A DNA stretch of 51,332 nucleotides, taken from Candidatus Omnitrophota bacterium (lineage in GTDB: Bacteria; Omnitrophota; Gorgyraeia; Zapsychrales; Fredricksoniimonadaceae). The number at the start of each line of letters is the position of its first letter. Within the stretch, counting starts at the first letter, position 1. Below are positions 32,646 through 39,926 of this stretch, in pieces. Location of the stretch: assembly GCA_028865345.1 (NCBI GenBank), contig JAGWKL010000012.1, forward strand, positions 1 to 51,332. The letters run 5' to 3'. The notes under the pieces were generated by a model. It did no database searches. It was not told where the DNA came from and worked only from the letters and a program-made list of their open reading frames with translations. The translations under genes and the position numbers were made by a program.

Positions 32646-32858
32646 GTTTATTCTTCGAGCGACACTTCGATTTTTAGCTGCCGCACGCCGAGCAAACGAG
32701 GGAAGCCTGAGCCGTAGGGCGAAGGCTGGCCAAACTTGTCCGAGCTTTGAAGTTCAAGAGAACTTCAAAGCGAGTTGTTTGGCCACCGAGTGAGCGAGGA
32801 CCGGCAGCGGCCGCCGTAGGCGGCAAAAATCGACCGTGGAGCGAGAAGAATAAATTCA
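32643..32858. repeat. Large imperfect palindromic element 1 (about 216 bp)
   Basis: The outer arms pair TGAGTTTATTCTTC..CGATTTTTAG with the reverse complement of AAAAATCGACC..GAAGAATAAATTCA. Inner arms are TGGCCAAAC/GTTTGGCCA (32727-32735, 32777-32785) and a perfect 12-bp centre GCTTTGAAGTTC-AAGA-GAACTTCAAAGC (32744-32771). Side hairpins such as GCCGCC-GTA-GGCGGC add branches. It fills the gap between miaA and hflX. It has no transposase; it resembles a MITE-like or large hairpin repeat. Confidence 0.8.
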
Positions 32859-32881
32859 GCCAGTATCTTTTAAACCACTCT

Positions 32882-34138
32882 ATGAAAGAAAAGATCATAT
32901 TAGCGCTGGTCATCGAGCACGCGCACAGCAGCTGGTCGCCGGACGATGAGGCGGCGGAGATGACGCAGTTGATCACCAGCTGCGGCGGGGAAATCGTGCA
33001 TACGGTTTTCTGCCGGACCATGCCGCCCACCGCCTCCCACATGCTCACCAAAGGCAAGGTCGACGAGATCAAGGCCTTGTGCCGGGCGGGCGGCATCGAC
33101 GCTGTGATCGTCAGCTGCGACCTGAAAGGCACCCAGCAGCGCAACCTCGAGGCTGATTTCGGCGTCAAGACCCTGGACCGCACCCAGGTCATCCTGGATA
33201 TTTTTGCCAAACGCGCCACCTCGCAGGAAGGCAAGATGCAGGTGGAGCTGGCCCAGTTGCAATACCGTCTTCCCAGGCTCACGGGTCACGGCGAAGAAAT
33301 GTCGCGTTTAGGCGGCGGCATCGGCAGCTTGGGCCCCGGAGAAACCAAGCTCGAAATCGACCGCCGCCGCATCGCTGAGAAAATCGACAGGCTGAGGAGG
33401 GATCTCAAGGGAGTCACCCAAAACCGGCAAGTCAAACGCAAAAAACGTCAAGACCAAAAAATCCCCACCGCGGCCCTGGTCGGGTATACCAATGCCGGAA
33501 AATCCACATTGCTAAACGCCCTCACCGGGTCGGAAACCTTGGTTAGGGACGGACTTTTCACCACCCTGGATCCGTTGGCCCGCCAAGCCATCCTGCCTGA
33601 CCGCCGCAAGGTGGTTTTTTCAGACACCGTCGGGTTCATGCATGCCCTGCCCCATGGACTGATCGAGGCTTTCAAGGCCACCCTCGAGGAAGTCCGGGAG
33701 GCGGACCTGTTATTGCATGTGCTGGATGTCAGTCACCCCGATTATCATAAATTTTATGACGCGGTCAACGAGGTCCTGGGCCAATTAAAGGTCCTGGACA
33801 AGCCCACGGTCCTGGTGTTTAACAAAATAGACAAACTGGAAGACCGCAAGCGGCTGGAGCAGATCAAGAGGGGATTGGGTCCCGGCATAGGCATCTGCGC
33901 GCTTAAAGGCGAGAATGTCCAGCAACTGCTCTTGTTGGTCGAGGACATGTTGTCCGCGGGCCATGTCGATATCGATGTCGTGCTGCCGGCCGGCCGCATG
34001 GACCTGGTCAATCTGGCCCATGTCAAGGGCAGGGTGCATGAGGTCAAGTATTCGGCCAAAGGCATACGCCTCAAAGCGTCCCTGCCGGCCCAAACCGCCG
34101 GCCTTTTTAGGCTGCCCCAAGTTGACAAAGCCGTTTAA
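32882..34138 (+). CDS. hflX: GTPase HflX
   Basis: 418 aa from the ATG at 32882 (MKEKIILALV); the track start at 32747 would translate through the palindrome. The HflX N-terminal domain contains LDRTQVILDIFAKRA and GPGETKLEIDRRRI. The G domain has GYTNAGKSTLLNAL (G1), DTVGFMHALP (G3) and NKID (G4). HflX binds the ribosome and can split stalled ones. miaA, often next to hflX (via hfq) in other bacteria, is the upstream neighbour here too. Confidence 0.95.
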   Translation: MKEKIILALVIEHAHSSWSPDDEAAEMTQLITSCGGEIVHTVFCRTMPPTASHMLTKGKVDEIKALCRAGGIDAVIVSCDLKGTQQRNLEADFGVKTLDRTQVILDIFAKRATSQEGKMQVELAQLQYRLPRLTGHGEEMSRLGGGIGSLGPGETKLEIDRRRIAEKIDRLRRDLKGVTQNRQVKRKKRQDQKIPTAALVGYTNAGKSTLLNALTGSETLVRDGLFTTLDPLARQAILPDRRKVVFSDTVGFMHALPHGLIEAFKATLEEVREADLLLHVLDVSHPDYHKFYDAVNEVLGQLKVLDKPTVLVFNKIDKLEDRKRLEQIKRGLGPGIGICALKGENVQQLLLLVEDMLSAGHVDIDVVLPAGRMDLVNLAHVKGRVHEVKYSAKGIRLKASLPAQTAGLFRLPQVDKAV

Positions 34139-34150
34139 CTATGTTAAATT
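34122..34150 (+). promoter_or_regulatory. Sigma70-like promoter of bamD, predicted leaderless
   Basis: TTGACA (34122-34127), a 17-nt spacer, TAAATT (34145-34150). The predicted start, about 34157, is next to the ATG at 34158 and there is no Shine-Dalgarno. The -35 lies within the end of hflX. Confidence 0.65.
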
Positions 34151-34157
34151 GACCCCT

Positions 34158-35099
34158 ATGCTCCGTCGCAATATTCTTTTTTCAGCCCTGTTTTTAATTG
34201 TGTTTCCTTCTCTGGGCCGGGCGGATTGGATCTGGACCCCTGAGACGGGAAAGTTCATCAATCCCCAGTGGGAAGTCAAATCAACCCCTGCCGACCAGCT
34301 GGAATTCGCCCAAAGTTTCAGGGACCAGGGCAACTGCAAGAAGGCCATTGTCGAGTACAAGAAACTGCTGAACACCTATCCCCGCTCTAAGGAGGCCCCG
34401 GAAGCCGAGTTTTATACGGGCCAATGCCTGGAAAAAATGGACAAACCTTATGAAGCCTATAAGGCCTACCAGATGGTCATCGATAAATATCCCTTCAGCA
34501 ACCGTTCCGCGCAGATCGTAACGCTTGAGTACAATATCGCCAACCATCTCCTGGAGAACAAAGGCCGCAGCAAATGGGCCCAGGCGGTCATGGGCAGCGA
34601 CCAGCGCGTTATTGAGATATTGAACACCGTTGTCAAGGACGCGCCTTACGGAAAATACGCGGCGCTTTCCGAATACAAGATCGGGCTTTATTATAAGGAA
34701 AGAGGAGATTACCAGAATGCCCGTGATGAATTCGAAAAGACCATGGACGATTACCCCAACAGTGAATGGGCGCAGGCCGCCAAATTCCAGATTGCCATGG
34801 CCGACAGCTCCAGGGCCTCGGACGCGCAGCATGAGCAGAAGGTCAGCAGCATCGCCCTGGATGAATTCAAGCAATTCGTCAAGACCCACCCGGACAGCGA
34901 ACTGGACCCCGAAGCCAAGAAACAAATGGCCCTGCTTAGGAACAAAGAAGCGAAAAATGATTTTATCATTGCCCAATTTTATCAAAAGCAGAGGCAGTTG
35001 GAGGCCGCGCGGATTTATTATAAGGAAGTCGTTGATCACTACCCAGATACTCCCTGGGCGTTCAAAGCCCTGGCCATCTTAAAAACCATCGGTGGATAA
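34158..35099 (+). CDS. bamD: BamD/YfiO-like outer-membrane assembly TPR protein
   Basis: 313 aa from the ATG at 34158; the track start at 33915 is a read-through into hflX. A signal peptide (MLRRNILFSALFLIVFPSLGRA) precedes five or more TPR units, for example QSFRDQGNCKKAIVEYKKLLNTYPRSKEAPEAEFYTG, the classic YfiO pattern. There is no lipobox Cys at the cleavage site, unlike E. coli BamD, so anchoring may differ. The stop overlaps the lptE-like start by one base, and the two envelope genes are probably co-transcribed. Confidence 0.82.
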   Translation: MLRRNILFSALFLIVFPSLGRADWIWTPETGKFINPQWEVKSTPADQLEFAQSFRDQGNCKKAIVEYKKLLNTYPRSKEAPEAEFYTGQCLEKMDKPYEAYKAYQMVIDKYPFSNRSAQIVTLEYNIANHLLENKGRSKWAQAVMGSDQRVIEILNTVVKDAPYGKYAALSEYKIGLYYKERGDYQNARDEFEKTMDDYPNSEWAQAAKFQIAMADSSRASDAQHEQKVSSIALDEFKQFVKTHPDSELDPEAKKQMALLRNKEAKNDFIIAQFYQKQRQLEAARIYYKEVVDHYPDTPWAFKALAILKTIGG

Positions 35100-35617
35100 T
35101 GTTCCGTATTGTCTTGTGTTTGCTCTTGGTGACGGCTGCCGGCTGCGGGTATACGACCGGTTCCCTGCTGCCCGGCAAATATAAGAAAATCACCATCCTG
35201 CCTTTCCGCAATAAGATCAGCAATTTCAACGTAGACAGCAGTACGATTTATGTGCCCGGCCTGGAGACCCAGGTCACCACCGCCATTATCGACAGGTTCT
35301 TGTTCGACGGGAATTTACGGGTTGTTAAGCCGCAGGAGGCTGACCTTATTTTAAGCGGGGCCTTGACCGGCATCGCACAGGACGAACTGCGCCAGGACGT
35401 CAACCAGAATGTCCAGGAATACCGCATCCGGATCATCGTAGCCATGACCTTGAAGGATGCCGCCACGGGCAAGGTACTTTGGAGAGAACCTTCTTTCACC
35501 GGGGAAAGCACCTATTTTCTCACCGGACCGCAGGCCCAATCGCAAAGTTCCGCGATAAGCACCGCGTTGACCGACCTTGCCACCCGTGCTGTTGAGCGCA
35601 CCGTCGAAAATTGGTAA
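35099..35617 (+). CDS. lptE: LptE-like LPS-assembly lipoprotein
   Basis: 172 aa. A signal peptide with lipobox (VTAAGC) is followed by GYTTGSLLPGKYKKITILPFRNK, an LptE-family opening, then a beta-strand-rich domain (RIRIIVAMTLKDAATGKVLWREPS). LptE plugs the LptD barrel at the outer membrane. Similarity is by pattern rather than exact motif, so moderate confidence. It starts on the last base of the bamD stop and is followed by holA after 3 nt. Confidence 0.78.
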   Translation: MFRIVLCLLLVTAAGCGYTTGSLLPGKYKKITILPFRNKISNFNVDSSTIYVPGLETQVTTAIIDRFLFDGNLRVVKPQEADLILSGALTGIAQDELRQDVNQNVQEYRIRIIVAMTLKDAATGKVLWREPSFTGESTYFLTGPQAQSQSSAISTALTDLATRAVERTVENW

Positions 35618-35620
35618 CCT

Positions 35621-36274
35621 ATGATCTATCTTTTGCTGGGCGATGACCTTGCGGCCGTTGATGCCAGGATCGCCGAGATCAAGTCCAGGTTTTTTAAAGG
35701 TTCCGAGGAGGCCCTGGCCTTTGACTTTGACAATCTCGACGGCAGCCGGCTGGAGGCCCACGCATTAAAAAAAGCGCTGCTCGTCCTTCCGGTCATTGCC
35801 CCGCACCGCCTCATCGTTGTCCGTCAGATCCATAAATTAAAACCCGCGGACATCAAGGTGTTGATGGCTTTTTGCCAAAAGCCGGCGAAGCACTGCGATC
35901 TTGTCCTGGAATCCTCTGAAAGCGCGCTTAAAGGCGATTTGAAGGACCTCACCCTTTACGTCAAGGCCAGCATGCTGGAAGGCCCCAAGGCGCCCAATGT
36001 TTTTGACATGACCAAATTGATGACAGCCCACCGCAGCGGGGAAGCCCTGAAAATATTGGACGGTTTTTGGCGTGCCAACATGCATCCTTTGCAGATCATG
36101 CCGGCGCTGGTGTGGTATTGGAGCAAGGAAGGCAGGTTACGCGGCAAGGAGATCTTCAAGAAAGGGCTTACGGCGCTCCAGGAGGCGGACCTGAACATCA
36201 AACGCAGCCGGCTGGAACCTAAATATGCGCTGGAGAAATTAGTGGTGGAGTTGGGCCTGTTACTTCGCCGCTAA
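35621..36274 (+). CDS. holA: DNA polymerase III delta subunit, shortened form
   Basis: 217 aa against about 340 for typical HolA. The N-terminal part MIYLLLGDDLAAVDARIAEIKSRF and DLVLESSE is HolA-like. The linker and helical middle domain seem to be missing: the sequence goes from about residue 125 (VFDMTKLMTAHRSGEALKILDGFW) straight into collar-like helices ending in YALEKLVVELGLLL. The clamp-loader collar could still form, but the shortening is real in this reading frame. It lies in the usual place next to lptE and rpsT. The 3' end overlaps rpsT (minus) by 15 nt. Confidence 0.75.
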   Translation: MIYLLLGDDLAAVDARIAEIKSRFFKGSEEALAFDFDNLDGSRLEAHALKKALLVLPVIAPHRLIVVRQIHKLKPADIKVLMAFCQKPAKHCDLVLESSESALKGDLKDLTLYVKASMLEGPKAPNVFDMTKLMTAHRSGEALKILDGFWRANMHPLQIMPALVWYWSKEGRLRGKEIFKKGLTALQEADLNIKRSRLEPKYALEKLVVELGLLLRR

Positions 36275-36517
36275 AAGCTTGGCGAAACCGGATTTCCGTC
36301 GGGCCGCCGTTTTTTTGTGCATGATGCCGCGTTTGGCCGCCTTGTCGAATTTTTTGTATATTTCTTTAAGCAGGTCAGCCGCCTCGGCTTTCTTGCCGCC
36401 GGCTGCGGCCGTGAACTGTTTGACGCACTTTTTAAGATCAGTCTTGATCTGCATGTTGTGCAGGTGCCTGGTGCGGTTTTGGCGTAAATCTTTAATGGCT
36501 GTACGGCGTTGTGGCAT
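36260..36517 (-). CDS. rpsT: 30S ribosomal protein bS20
   Basis: 85 aa, very basic, two long helices. The N-terminus MPQRRTAIKDLRQNRTRHLHN and the C-terminal block DKAAKRGIMHKKTAARRKSGFAKLL are the bS20 signature. It has a strong AAAGGAG before the ATG. Its promoter (TTGACA-N17-TATTAT on the minus strand) lies over the start of murJ. The 3' end overlaps the convergent holA. Confidence 0.96.
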   Translation of the reverse strand: MPQRRTAIKDLRQNRTRHLHNMQIKTDLKKCVKQFTAAAGGKKAEAADLLKEIYKKFDKAAKRGIMHKKTAARRKSGFAKLLAAK

Positions 36518-36554
36518 GAATAAAGTCTCCTTTAAGCATTGTTACGAAGGACAA

Positions 36555-36583
36555 ATAATAGCAAACCGCCTTGCCTATGTCAA
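36555..36583 (-). promoter_or_regulatory. rpsT promoter overlapping the murJ start
   Basis: Minus strand: TTGACA (36583-36578), a 17-nt spacer, TATTAT (36560-36555). The -35 sits on the murJ ATG (36577-36579), so the two divergent genes share this short stretch. Confidence 0.8.
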
Positions 36584-37929
36584 CTGATAAATCCTGCTCC
36601 CGTTGTGACCCCAATCATGCCCTTTTAAAATCCAGCGGCGTTGTGGCCGGCGGGGTGCTGACCTCAAGACTGCTTGGTTTCGTGCGCGATGTCATCCTGG
36701 CGCGTTTTTTAGGCACCGGCCTTCTGGCGGAGGCGTTCTTCGTGGCCCAGCGTATCCCCAATTTGTTGAGGGACATGGCCGGCGAGGGCGCGGCCAATGC
36801 GGCCATCGTGCCGACCCTGACGGAATACGCCCAAAAAAAGACCGCCCAAGATTGGCAGCAATGCATTAACGCGGTCATGACATGGGGGCTGATCATTTTA
36901 GGGACGATCACGGTCATCGGCATATTGGCCGCTCCGTTGATTGTGAGGCTCATTGCGCCGGGCTTCATCGCACAGCCGGAAAAATTGCACCTGACGATCA
37001 ATTTGACGCGCATCATGTTTCCTTATTTGGTCCTGATCGCTCTAACGGCTTTTCAGGCGGGCATTTTATATTCGTTAAATGCGTTCTTCGCGCCGGCTTT
37101 CGGTCCATGCCTTTTGAATGTGGCCATGATCTTAAGCGTGTGGGTGGCATGCCTGTTCTCCCTGCCGTTGGCCTATACGATCTCCATCGGGGTTTTAGTG
37201 GGCGGCATCTGGCAGTTCTGGGTCCAATTCTCGGCGCTCGCCCGCCGCGGCGTGCATTGGAAATTGTCGGCGGATTTTAGGAATGAGGGCGCTTTGAAAA
37301 TAGGACGGCTCATGCTGCCGCGGTTGTGGGGCAGCGCGGTCTATCAGATCAATGTTTTTGTAGACACGTTTTGCGCGTCCCTGGCCTTTATCGTGGGGGC
37401 AGGCGGCATTGCCGCGATTTATTACGCCAACCGCATGATCCAGCTTCCCCTGGGGGTTTTCGGTTACGCGCTTTCGTCGGTGGCCCTGCCGTCCTTGTCC
37501 AGGCTTGCCCAGGAAAAGGACATGGCCCGGTTCAAATCGACCTTGTTTTTCGCCCTGCGCAATCTGGTGCTCGTCCTGGCGCTGGCAGGCATAGGCATGG
37601 CATTTTTTTCCAAGTGGATCATTCATATTATTTTCCAGCGGGGCGCATTTGACGCCTATTCCACATCAGTGACGGCCCGGGTGATGTTCTATGCGGCCCT
37701 GGGGTTGCCGTTTTTCGGGGCCTCAAGGATCCTGGTGTCCGCTTTTTACGCGCTGCAGGACACCAAAACCCCTGTGAAGACGGCAACGGTCTGTCTGGTC
37801 ATCAACATTGTTTTGAACGTCGCGCTGATGTTTCCTCTTAAGATCGGCGGCATCGCCCTGGCCAGCAGCATCGCCGGCGCCGTCAACTGCCTGCTGTTAT
37901 GGAACGCCCTTCAAAGGAGATTGAAATGA
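36577..37929 (+). CDS. murJ: Lipid II flippase MurJ
   Basis: 450 aa with about 14 TM segments. The opening GGVLTSRLLGFVRDVILARFLGTGLLAEAFFVAQRIPNLLRDMAGEGAANAAIVP is the MviN/MurJ signature with its conserved Arg residues lining the cavity. It flips lipid II across the inner membrane. The ATG at 36577 is used; TTG at 36571 is the alternative. There is no strong Shine-Dalgarno. The 3' end overlaps the next gene (ATGA). Confidence 0.95.
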   Translation: MSTDKSCSRCDPNHALLKSSGVVAGGVLTSRLLGFVRDVILARFLGTGLLAEAFFVAQRIPNLLRDMAGEGAANAAIVPTLTEYAQKKTAQDWQQCINAVMTWGLIILGTITVIGILAAPLIVRLIAPGFIAQPEKLHLTINLTRIMFPYLVLIALTAFQAGILYSLNAFFAPAFGPCLLNVAMILSVWVACLFSLPLAYTISIGVLVGGIWQFWVQFSALARRGVHWKLSADFRNEGALKIGRLMLPRLWGSAVYQINVFVDTFCASLAFIVGAGGIAAIYYANRMIQLPLGVFGYALSSVALPSLSRLAQEKDMARFKSTLFFALRNLVLVLALAGIGMAFFSKWIIHIIFQRGAFDAYSTSVTARVMFYAALGLPFFGASRILVSAFYALQDTKTPVKTATVCLVINIVLNVALMFPLKIGGIALASSIAGAVNCLLLWNALQRRLK

Positions 37930-38429
37930 AGATAAAAATCAAACGATGCTGTCTTTGCACCCGGTGGCCCGTTTATACCGCCAGGGCGAAATATTGCCTG
38001 CGCTGCCGTAAGTTTATGTATTGCATGAAAAACAGGCGGATCAACGGCGAGGCTGCCGAAAGAATTAAAGCCTGGGTCAGGCACTGCCGTGGTTTTTTCT
38101 GTTTTTATACGGGAGTGGAACTCAATTTGGAAGATCCTGCAGACCCATACTATTTTGAATTTGATCACTTCGTACCGGGCGACCGCCGCCGCATGAATTT
38201 GACCTGTACGTTATTTAATGAGATCAAATCCGATCTTCTTCTACAGGAGCTTAAACGTTACGTCCATCAACTGGAGATGCACTGGACAACAGGTGCCCCG
38301 GTTAAGAAAATGAAGCTCAAATTCTGGTTTCGCTTAACGCCGCCCAAGGCAAAAGACGGTGTTTTCTTAACCATGCGCCAATACCGCAAACTGCTTGCCC
38401 TGGCCAAGCGCAGCCGTCACAATAGATAA
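37926..38429 (+). CDS. Small HNH-like zinc-finger protein
   Basis: 167 aa from the ATG at 37926, preceded by GGAGA and overlapping the murJ stop; the track start at 37899 is inside murJ. Two CxxC pairs (CCLCTRWP, CLRCRKF) form a likely zinc ribbon. The later YFEFDHFVPGDRRRMNLTCTLFNEIKSDL resembles the HNH endonuclease metal site (His-then-Asn/His), where DHxxPxxxGG-like motifs occur. Whether it cuts DNA is unknown. It sits between cell-wall and DNA-repair genes. Confidence 0.65.
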   Translation: MKIKIKRCCLCTRWPVYTARAKYCLRCRKFMYCMKNRRINGEAAERIKAWVRHCRGFFCFYTGVELNLEDPADPYYFEFDHFVPGDRRRMNLTCTLFNEIKSDLLLQELKRYVHQLEMHWTTGAPVKKMKLKFWFRLTPPKAKDGVFLTMRQYRKLLALAKRSRHNR

Positions 38430-38472
38430 TTATTTATGCATTGATCGGGAAACTGTACATAGGATTCAATCA

Positions 38473-39726
38473 ATGGAGATCAGGGAAACGATCAAAACAT
38501 TGCCGACGACCAGCGGCGTGTATTTGTACAAGGACGCCGCGGGGGAGGTCATTTACGTCGGCAAGGCGGTCAATATCCGCAAGCGCGTGGAATCCTACTT
38601 CCGCAAGGAGACCGGGAGCGTCAAGACGGACTTTCTGGTCAGTAAAATAGCCGGCATTGAGACGGTGCAAACCGCCTCCGAAGCCGAGGCCCTGCTTTTG
38701 GAGGCCGGCCTCATCAAGCGCCACCTGCCCAAGTACAATGTGGAGCTTAAGGACGGCAAGACCTATCCGTTTATCCGCATTACCAAGGAAGAGTTTCCCT
38801 TGGTTTCAGTCGTGCGTCAAACCACGCGCAAATACAAGGACGTGGCCGCGGAATTCTGGGGGCCATACGTGAATCCGGCGTTGGTGCGCGAAGCCTTGAA
38901 TATCATCCGTAAGATTTTTCCTTTCCGCACCTGCGAGCCTTTTGCCGCCCAACTGTGCCTTTACTATGATTTGGGGCTGTGCCAGGGGCCTTGCGAGGCC
39001 AAGGTCGGCAGGCAGGAGTATATGCGCAACATCAAAAACATAAAGCTGATTCTCGACGGTAAGAAAGACGATCTATACCGCCGGATGCGCCGCCGGATGG
39101 AAGAGGCTTCCCTGGCACAGGATTTCGAAGGCGCGGGACGCCTGCGCGACCAGATCAGGGCCGTCGGCGCTCTGTATTCGGGGACAGGGGACATCAATTA
39201 TTACAAAGAGGCCGAACAGCTGCAAAGGGCGCTGGCACTTGGGCGCGCCCCGGCACGCCTGGAGTGTTTTGATATTTCCAACATCATGGGCAACCAGGCG
39301 GTCGGCTCCATGGTGTCGTTTTTAAACGGCAAGCCGGACAAGAACAATTACCGGCGGTTTCGCATCAAGACCGTGCAGGGCATCGATGATTTTCAGATGA
39401 TCGCGGAGGTGGTGCGCCGGCGTTACAGCCGCCTGCAAAGGGAAGGTCTAAGTTTCCCTGATCTCATCGTCGTCGACGGCGGCAAAGGGCAGCTGGGCGC
39501 CGCGCTCGGGGAATTAAAAAAATTGAATTTGTCGCTTCCGGTCATTGCGCTGGCCAAGCAGGAAGAAGAGATTTTTGTCCCCGGTAAACGCAATCCCTTA
39601 AGGCTGCCGCATGATTCATTGGGCCTGAAGCTTCTCATGCGCCTGCGCGATGAGGCCCACCGTTTCGGTCTCAAGTACCATACCCTTCTGCGCGCCAAGA
39701 AATTTTTAGGCCTCGACAAGCCTTGA
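38473..39726 (+). CDS. uvrC: Excinuclease ABC subunit C, short form lacking the C-terminal HhH domain
   Basis: 417 aa from the ATG at 38473 (MEIRETIKTLP), which has an AGGA Shine-Dalgarno; the track start at 38395 overlaps the previous gene. The GIY-YIG nuclease is at the start (TTSGVYLYKDAAGEVIYVGKAVNIRKRV). A UVR motif (MEEASLAQDFEGAGRLRDQI) and the RNase-H-like nuclease (LECFDISNIMG, IVVDGGKGQL, RDEAHRFGLKYH) follow. The protein stops soon after this. The tandem helix-hairpin-helix DNA-binding domain of normal UvrC (about 600 aa) is absent. The family call is firm; the truncation is natural or local. Confidence 0.9.
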   Translation: MEIRETIKTLPTTSGVYLYKDAAGEVIYVGKAVNIRKRVESYFRKETGSVKTDFLVSKIAGIETVQTASEAEALLLEAGLIKRHLPKYNVELKDGKTYPFIRITKEEFPLVSVVRQTTRKYKDVAAEFWGPYVNPALVREALNIIRKIFPFRTCEPFAAQLCLYYDLGLCQGPCEAKVGRQEYMRNIKNIKLILDGKKDDLYRRMRRRMEEASLAQDFEGAGRLRDQIRAVGALYSGTGDINYYKEAEQLQRALALGRAPARLECFDISNIMGNQAVGSMVSFLNGKPDKNNYRRFRIKTVQGIDDFQMIAEVVRRRYSRLQREGLSFPDLIVVDGGKGQLGAALGELKKLNLSLPVIALAKQEEEIFVPGKRNPLRLPHDSLGLKLLMRLRDEAHRFGLKYHTLLRAKKFLGLDKP

Positions 39727-39755
39727 TTTTCCCATTATTATGTACGTTTTTGAGT

Positions 39756-39903
39756 ATCACCGGGTGGCGAGGCATTGATGTTTCGGAGCGCACGATACCG
39801 GCTCAAGGGGCCACTATTTGGTAAACCACCATTGAAGCGGGCTTGTGGGTTGCACCCACCCAAGGAGCACCGAAATATCAATGCTGAGCCAGGACCCGGT
39901 GGT
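39756..39903. repeat. Large imperfect palindromic element 2 (about 150 bp)
   Basis: ATCACCGGGT at the left pairs with ACCCGGTGGT at the right (one mismatch). Further in, GGCATTGATGTTTCGGAGCGC pairs imperfectly with GAGCACCGAAATATCAATGCT. A nested hairpin GTGGGT-TGC-ACCCAC lies on the right side. It fills the uvrC-ychF gap. It is a second, different large hairpin, again without a transposase; the track ORF 39775..39987 through it is not a gene. Confidence 0.75.
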
Positions 39904-39926
39904 CAGCTAAACGAAGGTTTATTATT

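Noticed and set aside
32747-32881. N-terminal extension of HflX in the ORF track
   Set aside because: These codons fall in the large palindrome. HflX aligns from the ATG at 32882.
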